Positions 33,005-38,586 of a stretch of 38,586 bases of DNA are shown here, piece by piece. Position numbers and translations under genes: made by a program. The stretch covers positions 1 to 38,586 of the forward strand of contig NZ_JABFMP010000052.1 of the NCBI RefSeq assembly GCF_013359595.1, given 5' to 3'. The notes below the pieces were generated by a model, which saw only the letters and a list, made by a program, of their open reading frames with translations, searched no databases and was not told the DNA's origin. Within the stretch, counting starts at the first letter, position 1. Each line of letters starts with the position of its first letter. This stretch comes from Pseudomonas sp. C1C7. GTDB taxonomy: Bacteria > Pseudomonadota > Gammaproteobacteria > Pseudomonadales > Pseudomonadaceae.

Positions 33005-33268
33005 TCAGCTCGCGCCTGCTGCGGGCATCGACGAAATCAACGTGCAACCGCAGGCGCATCGATGACCATCAAACGCTACCGGCACGCCATTGTCGCAAAA
33101 CGCCGGATTCCCTTCGGCGATCACCGTGTGGCCATGTCCCGGCACCGGACAACGCACCGGGTCGCCCTCGCGAGCCACACCGATATCGCCGAATTTCATA
33201 TTGGATGAGCCCGAAAGCACGCGGCCGCCACCAGTGGTTTTGTCGCCAATACGGATGATTCCGTTCAT
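33005..33268 (-). CDS. PAAR-domain spike tip protein
   Basis: An 87-residue single-domain PAAR protein that would sit as a sharp tip on the VgrG spike. It has the repeating structure IIRIGDKTTGGGRVLSGSSN, GDPVRCPVPGHGH, IAEGNPAFCDNGVPVAFDGHRCACGC, with His and Cys residues for zinc binding. There is no extra toxin domain. The ATG at 33268 has AAGGAAC upstream. It lies 26 bp after the candidate immunity gene, and the two-TM protein gene follows after 2 bp. A VgrG partner must be encoded outside the window. Confidence 0.92.
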   Translation of the reverse strand: MNGIIRIGDKTTGGGRVLSGSSNMKFGDIGVAREGDPVRCPVPGHGHTVIAEGNPAFCDNGVPVAFDGHRCACGCTLISSMPAAGAS

Positions 33269-33294
33269 GTCAGTTCCTTTAAATAAACCCGCGA

Positions 33295-33873
33295 TCAGTT
33301 GTTTTGATTGCCTGTTTCCACTACGTCTTGCCGCACAAAAGAACCGTCACGCAACACGAAATGGGTTGTACTTAAAGATTGTCCAGCCCTATCTACATTC
33401 TCAAACCAATCGATGGAAAAACCCTGTGCACTCCACTTGACCGAAAAAAAATCTTGATCCTGTGTTGCTTGCCCTGAGTTCTGACTCTTCAATGAAACCG
33501 AACGCAGGCAACTGCTCACCAACACATTCTCTTTCTCGATTAAATCCTCCTCTATTACTTGATAGACAAACAATTGCACTTCGCTGCCCGCGCCACAAAA
33601 TCCCGTGGAAGCTGCGGAATTCGAAGGTGAAAGCCCGAACAATGAAATGTAGTTACCCTGCCCGACTACATGCATGTCTCGGTCATAAAACACGCCACTG
33701 ATGTCGGAAGGTACTTTCAGGTCGTAAGCCGCACCGTTTGCCATTTCAATATGCACCTGTTCATCCCCGGCGCGGGCCCAAGATGTTTCAGGCGTGGCAA
33801 AAGCATTAAATATCGCCCCCAAACTCAGCAGCGTCAGGAGCACCGTCTTATTGACCCAATACATGATCGGCAT
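33295..33873 (-). CDS. Secreted protein, candidate periplasmic immunity protein
   Basis: The 192-residue protein begins MPIMYWVNKTVLLTLLSLGA and has a signal peptide cut after AFA, before TPETSW. The mature part is mostly beta (QVHIEMANGAAYDLKVPSDIS, FVLRDGSFVRQDVV) with no family I can name. It carries two cysteines near GFCGAGSE and SSCLRSV that could form a disulfide in the periplasm. Its start overlaps the end of the preceding gene by 26 bp, a typical effector-immunity arrangement. The partner gene encodes a probable cell-wall-degrading enzyme, so a periplasmic location fits. The start may instead be at the ATG 9 nt later (33864). The function is inferred from position and export signal only. 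Confidence 0.65.
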   Translation of the reverse strand: MPIMYWVNKTVLLTLLSLGAIFNAFATPETSWARAGDEQVHIEMANGAAYDLKVPSDISGVFYDRDMHVVGQGNYISLFGLSPSNSAASTGFCGAGSEVQLFVYQVIEEDLIEKENVLVSSCLRSVSLKSQNSGQATQDQDFFSVKWSAQGFSIDWFENVDRAGQSLSTTHFVLRDGSFVRQDVVETGNQNN

Positions 33874-34825
33874 AACACATCCCCTTGTATTCCCACGGGT
33901 GCTCTTCAGATTGACCTTTCGAACCTTTTGAATAAGTACCTTTATCCCTTTCGTGCAACGCCGACTCACTCTTTTCCTTGTTTTTCTCGTTATCCATCGA
34001 CCAACCGATATTGCCGGTAGCGGAATCGCACAAAATGTTCTTCTTTCGTACCCAAGCCCCCGATGCAGAGTCCCAAACATGATAAGAGCCGCCGTTCCAT
34101 CGGCTGAAAACCTCATGCTGCAATTGGTCATCCGTATAAGACCTGCCCGACTGCCCAAGATATTTTTTGGCGATACGCACTTTGTCCTTGTAAACAGCAG
34201 AGCCCGCCAGGATGTTGGCTTTCCAATTCCACACCTGTTCGAAATTCGGCGCTGGCTGGGTCATTTGCGTGATGCCATAGCCTTTGTCAAAAGCGGTTAT
34301 TGGTTCGCCATCCAGATCAATGAAGTGCTTGGACCCCGTCTCCTGTTCAAGCAGCTTTTCGAAGCCGAACATGTCTTCCAGGCTAGTCACGTAACTGGCG
34401 ATACTCTCGCGGGTGGGGTTCTGTCCTTTTAGAAGTACCGATCTCGTCAAAATCTTCCCGCCAACATTCACTTTCACCGTTAAAGTTCCGCCCAATACCT
34501 TTCCGCAAAGATCAACAGTCCATGAGGTGCTGTTACTGGTAAAAGCCCCCGATTCGCTGAAGGTTTGCAAAACACTGTTCTTTCGTGCGCGCTCCCGCAA
34601 TCCTCTCACTTTCGCCTCCCACTCGATCACCCATGACCATTGGAATTCGCCGGCGGTTTTGCTGTGAAACTCGAAGACAATGCTGGGTAGTTGCGCATCC
34701 TGCGTGATCTTGAACACTGCATTTTCGGCAGGTGAAATCCAAGTTAACGATTTATCCGAGGTGACTACCTTGATTATCGTGTCGTCGGCAAGGTTAGTGC
34801 TTCCTGCATGTTTGACCTGTTGCAC
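33848..34825 (-). CDS. Probable T6SS effector with lysozyme/lytic transglycosylase-like C-terminal domain
   Basis: The 325-residue protein has no signal peptide. Residues about 15-135 form a beta-rich, Ig-like N-terminal region. From about 136 it resembles the lysozyme/SLT fold: FGFEKLLEQETGSKHF contains the likely catalytic Glu162 (QET). KGYGITQMTQPAP (181-193) matches the G-x-G-x-x-Q-(M/L)-T transglycosylase motif, and FEQVWNWKANILAGSAVY is typical of this group. The substrate would be peptidoglycan glycan strands in rival cells. The GTG start at 34825 is supported by AAGGGAG with 6-nt spacing. DNA here is AT-richer than in the core T6SS genes. Effector status is inferred from the enzyme type, lack of a signal peptide and the adjacent secreted candidate immunity gene; the export route (PAAR/VgrG/Hcp) is not known. 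Confidence 0.7.
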   Translation of the reverse strand: MQQVKHAGSTNLADDTIIKVVTSDKSLTWISPAENAVFKITQDAQLPSIVFEFHSKTAGEFQWSWVIEWEAKVRGLRERARKNSVLQTFSESGAFTSNSTSWTVDLCGKVLGGTLTVKVNVGGKILTRSVLLKGQNPTRESIASYVTSLEDMFGFEKLLEQETGSKHFIDLDGEPITAFDKGYGITQMTQPAPNFEQVWNWKANILAGSAVYKDKVRIAKKYLGQSGRSYTDDQLQHEVFSRWNGGSYHVWDSASGAWVRKKNILCDSATGNIGWSMDNEKNKEKSESALHERDKGTYSKGSKGQSEEHPWEYKGMCYADHVLGQ

Positions 34826-34853
34826 GGCCTGCTCCCTTTAACTTCCCATAAAA

Positions 34854-34885
34854 TTTGAAGGACCACATGCCCCCCATCCTTCAAA
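34854..34885 (-). terminator. Inverted repeat between the duplicated-domain gene and the effector gene
   Basis: TTTGAAGGA (34854-34862) and TCCTTCAAA (34877-34885) are perfect 9-bp inverted arms around a 14-nt loop. On the minus strand the stem is followed by a short T-rich tract (ATTTTAT). It could act as a weak intrinsic terminator or attenuator that sets the effector/immunity pair apart from the gene upstream. The stem is not GC-rich. Confidence 0.4.
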
Positions 34886-34920
34886 CAACAGATTGCTATT
34901 AACACGTAAGAACAAAGCAA

Positions 34921-36018
34921 CTACTTTCGAAAACACGCCTTCCTAACGCCTAAATCAAACACCAGGCAGTTGGGTTTTATTTCTAAAGCCAAGTCGTTGA
35001 GCATCATTGAAAGATCGTCTTTTTTATCGGGGCGATGCCCCGCCCAGTAAATATTGAACCAGCGCCCCTCTGGAGAGACTTCGAGCCACTGAACGGGACC
35101 TTTCGAGCCTTGTTCTTGAAACCCGATTTTTTGCAATTTTCTCCGCATTCCATATGGCAAGTGCACTAGCTGCCCCTTGGCTTCATTCCAGAGTTCTTTT
35201 TTTACAGTGCCGTCCTCAAACACCCAATGAACATACACAGGGTTGATCTGCGGCTTGACAAGCTCACTATCGTAATAAAGAGCTATTAGATAATTCGCCC
35301 TGATATGTTCCAGCTCTTCAGGATTACTTTGATAGTAAAACTCAGCCTCCGCCAGATCACGCTCAAACGGCTGATCAAACGATATTTTTCGACCGAGTTT
35401 TTTCTTCCAGTCAATACCAAGCCAGCGCGTAGTATCAGAAACCTCAAACCATTGAGTGGCGCCAGCACCTCGCTTATCACGGAAGCCAATCTTTTTCAGA
35501 GTTTTTTGCGGGTCAAAAGGCAGTGACAGACGCCAATCCGTCCAACCTTCCCAGCTTAAATGATTAACAGAGCCATCCGAAAACTCAAAAACCACATCCA
35601 TGGGATCAATCGCTGGAGGAGCTATTTCCTGATCGTGCTTTATTTCTAGAACGTAATTATTCTGCGCAAGCTTGTAACCACGCTCGTTATCATAGTCTTG
35701 ATATTCCTTTACTTCCTCCAGACTAAGTTCATCCTCCAATCTGAAACTTATATCACCTGCAACCCTGGTCGTAGTGTGCAGGTCGCTTTCTAATAAAACG
35801 GCATCACCATCCACCCGCCAAACACCCTTGGCTTGTCCTTGCGCCGAACCATAAACAATCTGGCCGACGAACGTGCCATCTTCCTTGAGTAACAATTCAG
35901 AAGCCATTTCCATGCCACCTCGCAAGTAGTAACGCCCTGCAAGATCGCTTGAGTCAGCTGCCGACAGAGCGGAAATAAGCGATGCGCCTATTGCGAATAG
36001 AACATTTCGAATCTGCAT
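34921..36018 (-). CDS. Periplasmic protein with an internal tandem duplication, unknown function
   Basis: I do not know the family. The 365-residue protein has a signal peptide (LFAIGASLISALSA). Residues 25-100 form a lipocalin-like beta region (LAGRYYLRGG, LLLKEDGTFVGQIVYGSAQGQAKGVWRVDGD). Two similar units follow, residues about 118-205 and 240-325. Each has V-x-x-x-F-x-D-G-(S/T)-V, a Trp, LP(F/Y), L-(K/Q)-K-I-G-F, (T/V)QW-(F/L)-EVS and RW-x-x-I-x-W in the same order. The gene is AT-rich relative to the GC-rich core. In an effector region such proteins are often immunity or accessory proteins, but no direct partner is seen, so I leave function open. Confidence 0.75.
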   Translation of the reverse strand: MQIRNVLFAIGASLISALSAADSSDLAGRYYLRGGMEMASELLLKEDGTFVGQIVYGSAQGQAKGVWRVDGDAVLLESDLHTTTRVAGDISFRLEDELSLEEVKEYQDYDNERGYKLAQNNYVLEIKHDQEIAPPAIDPMDVVFEFSDGSVNHLSWEGWTDWRLSLPFDPQKTLKKIGFRDKRGAGATQWFEVSDTTRWLGIDWKKKLGRKISFDQPFERDLAEAEFYYQSNPEELEHIRANYLIALYYDSELVKPQINPVYVHWVFEDGTVKKELWNEAKGQLVHLPYGMRRKLQKIGFQEQGSKGPVQWLEVSPEGRWFNIYWAGHRPDKKDDLSMMLNDLALEIKPNCLVFDLGVRKACFRK

Positions 36019-36102
36019 ATTTAAAAATCCTTTTCAAATCAATTCATACATCCAGAGCTTTTCTGCTTGAGCAACTATAGAAACAAAAGACACCTAGGAG
36101 CA

Positions 36103-36462
36103 TTAGCTACCACCGAATATGAAACTGGCAATATCCCGATCATTTAAGCGCGAAGATTCCGTTATGCGAAATTTATGGATGGCACTTTCAAGAAACGGAC
36201 CTCTGATAGCTCCGTCGCTTGCAATAAAGGCTGCGGCATCCTCTTTGGCCTGCCTTGAAAATCGCGGACTTCGACTTGGCGAACTAACCTCTTTAGTTAC
36301 TTCACCAGGAGCAAAAGTTAAAATATACGAAGCAAAACTAGTCGAATCGTTAGCCATTGCAGTTGAAGGCAGTAACAAAACCACAACCAGAATCGACCTA
36401 TAACTTCTAACAAGCTGAATACTAGAACTTTTACCAAGGTGGTATTTTTCAAAAACATTCAT
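36103..36462 (-). CDS. DUF2388 family exported protein
   Basis: The 119-residue protein, from the ATG at 36462, has a signal peptide (SILVVVLLLPSTAMA, cut before ND). It ends with the DUF2388 pattern: SRQAKEDAAAFIASDGAIRGPFLESAIHKFRI, corresponding to the A-(R/K)-(E/D)-DAA-x-F-(V/I)-A-(S/T)-x-G-x-(I/L)-RG-x-x-LE-x-A-L signature. Family members are small periplasmic proteins common in Pseudomonas, with no known function. The frame stays open upstream to a TTG at 36504 inside the previous gene; the ATG gives the better signal peptide. It may simply be a passenger in the T6SS cargo region. Confidence 0.75.
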   Translation of the reverse strand: MNVFEKYHLGKSSSIQLVRSYRSILVVVLLLPSTAMANDSTSFASYILTFAPGEVTKEVSSPSRSPRFSRQAKEDAAAFIASDGAIRGPFLESAIHKFRITESSRLNDRDIASFIFGGS

Positions 36463-36497
36463 AAAATTACCTGCATTATTTAGGCGCGAAACATGAC

Positions 36498-37136
36498 CTA
36501 CCAAGTCCCGTACGGAATACCGTGCTGCTCGACATAGGCCTTGTTCTCGGGCTCGATGCGGATGTACTGACCATTGCTCTTGCCTCTGTAAGGCCCTAGC
36601 GGCTCGATCTCCGCCTGAAAGCGCCCGACTTCCTTGAAATCCAGACAGGCTCCGCCCACCCAGACCTTCACGATGCCGCCTGGGGCCATACCTAGGGTGA
36701 TGGAATCTCGATAATCAACCTTCCATTTTTGGGAGCCTGGGCAAAACACCCGCTCAGGCTTGACCATCTCATCGCGTACCCACTGTGGGATCGGGATTCG
36801 AATCTTGTAGGCTTGCGGCTCGACCAGCGATTGCCAGCGCAGGAAGATTCGTTGCGGCAGGTCGACATTGTTTATTGGCTTCATCTTTCCTCCCCCCTTG
36901 TGCCACCCCTCCGGCTTGCGGGTGTAGCCAGCCACGCCTGCAGTTACGCGAAAATACGCCCCCCCCCGCTGATCGAGTACATCAACGGTCTCGACCCAGA
37001 CTTCCATATGGCGTGGTGCAGCAAGGCCGATGTACCAACTGTGATAAGGCAGCTTGGGCGGCGTATAAGGCTTGAGCCCGCTGGCACAGGCGCACAGGCT
37101 AAACAGCAGGCCGACGAGCAGGATCAGGCGCTTCAT
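36498..37136 (-). CDS. DUF2931 lipoprotein, candidate immunity protein for the Tle1-type lipase
   Basis: The 212-residue protein has a lipoprotein signal (MKRLILLVGLLFSLCAC) with lipobox LCAC and Cys17 as the lipidation site. It contains DUF2931 signatures: MEVWVETVDVLDQRGGAYFRV, VDLPQRIFLRWQSLVEPQAYKIRIPIPQWVRDEM, and a glycine-rich APGGIVKVWVGG. Its ATG overlaps the stop of the DUF2235 lipase gene (ATGA). DUF2931 proteins are frequently found next to T6SS lipase genes, and a periplasmic lipoprotein is suited to neutralise a phospholipase that acts from the periplasmic side. The immunity role is inferred from position. Confidence 0.8.
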   Translation of the reverse strand: MKRLILLVGLLFSLCACASGLKPYTPPKLPYHSWYIGLAAPRHMEVWVETVDVLDQRGGAYFRVTAGVAGYTRKPEGWHKGGGKMKPINNVDLPQRIFLRWQSLVEPQAYKIRIPIPQWVRDEMVKPERVFCPGSQKWKVDYRDSITLGMAPGGIVKVWVGGACLDFKEVGRFQAEIEPLGPYRGKSNGQYIRIEPENKAYVEQHGIPYGTW

Positions 37137-38586
37137 TGGGGATACCCCTTCTGGGGAAGATTCGGATAAACACTGCGTTTGTTGTCTTTCGCGGGCTTGC
37201 TGACGAGTACGAATTTTGCGCTCGGCACCCAGTGCGCAGACTGGTGAATGTAGCGACGGCGCAACAGGCGTTCCTGTTCGGGATCGAGGCTGACTTCGTT
37301 GCCCTCCAGCACTTGATCGAGGATGCGCGCGGCGATGGGTTGCAAGTCTTCAGGAAGTGCCAAATCTGGTCGTACCTCAACGTCCTTGAATGGCACGGCA
37401 TTGAGCACCCCCAATTCACGCATGACACGCAGGGCGATCAGCGCCAACTCGCCGCGCACCGGTCGATCGAGCTCAATCGTCAGTAGGTGGTGCTCCTCCC
37501 GAGATTCCGGACCGCCACGTGGCGCTTTGGGTGCCTGCCATGTATTGATTTCGAGCTTGCCGTCGTCAGCGATGCCGCTGGCACGTAATACATCCAATTG
37601 GGCGCTGACCCGCGCCCACTCCCCGAGAGACTTCATCGATTGGTTGGGTTGCAGGGTGACCACAACAGGTTTGGTCAACCAAACCTTTTCCCGGGCGCGC
37701 GGCAGGTAGCCGCCGCCAATGTCCGAGTGCACGCCGGGCAGGCAGATTTGCCGATAGTGGTGGTGCACGCCATTGAGGGAAAAGTTGTGCCGGCATTCAT
37801 CTCGAGCCTGCAACTGGATGACCCGACGCGCGCAACCGGGTGGCAGATACAGGTTCACACCCGGGTTGTGATCGTCCGCCACGTTGTTCATGTCAATGCC
37901 GCCGATGGCGGCTACGGTGTCGAACAGGCCGATGAAGTTGAGGCTGACGTCCACCGCCGGATCGAATGTGGTCACCAGAGTGAACCGCCCGGCCTGCAGC
38001 AATTCTTTGAACAGCCCGCGTCCAGGTTTGAGCAGCTCATTGGCACAATGACGCGCGGCAGCGGCACCACGACTGAAGCCGAAAATGTCGAATTCAACTT
38101 GGCGGATATAGGTATTGGGATTCGTTTGCTGGAAGCGGTCCCATTGTTTCTCTATTGCGGCCTGGGCCTGCTCAACCCGCGCCACGACTCCGGTTTCCCC
38201 AAGACCTGTGGCCATACCAAAAAGTGAATCCTCGCCATTACTGCGGGTACCAATGCCTTCGAGGTAGACCGGCACATAGCCAATATCAGCGGCAGGCGGG
38301 ACGCTTTCGGTAGCATGGTCGGGATACAACTCCCACAGATACACCACATTACTTGGTGCATTCCCGTAACTATTATCCGGTGCACTACTGAAGCCATCGC
38401 CATCAAACCCATCGAATCCGAACTTCTTGCAGTAGAAGACCATGCTTTCCAGCTGGCTCGAGTCGAACAGCTCCAGGTCTTCACGCCGACATTGTTCCGT
38501 AGCCGCAGCATTCGCCAGATTGTTCCCCGTCCCATCAAAAAACAGCCCCAACCGCAAAGTGATCCCTTCCAGCTCCTCTTCCTCTT
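37133..38586 (-). CDS. Tle1-type T6SS phospholipase effector (DUF2235), 5' end outside the window
   Basis: At least 484 residues are visible, and the frame runs through the right edge without a start codon of good quality. A TTG at 38557 exists, but the frame continues upstream as EELEGITLRLGLFFDGTGNN. DUF2235 hallmarks are LRLGLFFDGTGNN and the GxSxG nucleophile in FDIFGFSRGAAAARHCANEL (Ser about 162 from the TTG). FDTVAAIGG and the HSDIGGGYLPR segment with the acid/His site are also present. Tle1 lipases are delivered by T6SS and hydrolyse membrane phospholipids, with phospholipase A2 activity known for family members. The next gene encodes a DUF2931 lipoprotein. The true N-terminus, possibly with a delivery domain, lies beyond 38586. 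Confidence 0.88.
   Translation of the reverse strand, partial: EEEELEGITLRLGLFFDGTGNNLANAAATEQCRREDLELFDSSQLESMVFYCKKFGFDGFDGDGFSSAPDNSYGNAPSNVVYLWELYPDHATESVPPAADIGYVPVYLEGIGTRSNGEDSLFGMATGLGETGVVARVEQAQAAIEKQWDRFQQTNPNTYIRQVEFDIFGFSRGAAAARHCANELLKPGRGLFKELLQAGRFTLVTTFDPAVDVSLNFIGLFDTVAAIGGIDMNNVADDHNPGVNLYLPPGCARRVIQLQARDECRHNFSLNGVHHHYRQICLPGVHSDIGGGYLPRAREKVWLTKPVVVTLQPNQSMKSLGEWARVSAQLDVLRASGIADDGKLEINTWQAPKAPRGGPESREEHHLLTIELDRPVRGELALIALRVMRELGVLNAVPFKDVEVRPDLALPEDLQPIAARILDQVLEGNEVSLDPEQERLLRRRYIHQSAHWVPSAKFVLVSKPAKDNKRSVYPNLPQKGYPQ

Noticed and set aside
34825..34920. Extending the effector upstream of the GTG at 34825
   Set aside because: The GTG has an excellent AAGGGAG at 6 nt, while upstream lies the inverted repeat and the stop of the previous gene, so no longer N-terminus is supported.

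Overview
The window looks like a chromosomal segment of a fluorescent-group Pseudomonas. The support is GC-rich coding sequence with strong third-position G/C bias, several copies of the short imperfect palindromes typical of P. fluorescens-type genomes (ends TGTAGGAGCTG and GTGGGAGCGGGCTTGCTCGC), and familiar Pseudomonas families such as DUF2388, DUF2931 and a Tle1-type lipase. The genus is an inference from these signs. There is no rRNA, tRNA, insertion sequence or CRISPR array.

Region 1 (about 1-18.8 kb) is an exopolysaccharide locus of the Wzx/Wzy type. A UDP-glucuronate 4-epimerase gene points left. A long intergenic region separates it from a rightward operon that opens with a specialised NusG/RfaH-type antiterminator. 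An ops-like GCGGTAGC element lies in that intergenic region about 290 bp before the antiterminator gene. The operon continues with an outer-membrane beta-barrel, a short secreted Wza-type export protein, a Wzc-type co-polymerase/tyrosine kinase, a WbaP/WcaJ-type initiating phosphotransferase, UDP-glucose dehydrogenase, a fused TagA/WecG-GT4 glycosyltransferase, a GT4 enzyme, a Wzy-like polymerase, a GT2 enzyme, a Wzx-like flippase, GalE and a secreted GH16 glycoside hydrolase with an extra N-terminal lectin-like domain. The precursor genes suggest a polymer containing glucose or galactose and uronic acid (GlcA and/or GalA).

Region 2 (18.8-21.8 kb) holds singletons bounded by palindromic repeats: a DeoR-family regulator, a possible 22-residue membrane peptide, a class C beta-lactamase-fold serine hydrolase, and an exported protein of unknown function.

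Region 3 (21.8 kb to the right edge) is part of a type VI secretion locus, all leftward. Read in transcription order it starts with a Tle1-type DUF2235 phospholipase (cut by the window edge) and a DUF2931 lipoprotein that is probably its immunity protein. A lower-GC stretch follows, with a DUF2388 protein, a periplasmic protein with an internal duplication, a probable lysozyme/transglycosylase-fold effector and a secreted candidate immunity protein. Then come PAAR, an uncharacterised two-TM protein, TssM, TssA, TssF, TssG, TssJ, TssE and a VasL-TM-OmpA fusion. TssB, TssC, Hcp, TssK, TssL, ClpV and VgrG are not in the window and would have to lie to the right or elsewhere.

The points most worth following are the possible autogenous RfaH/ops circuit, the TagA-GT4 fusion enzyme, the short Wza paired with a beta-barrel, the unclassified muramidase-like effector/immunity pair, and the T6SS protein that joins a TssA-like cytoplasmic domain to a peptidoglycan-binding domain.
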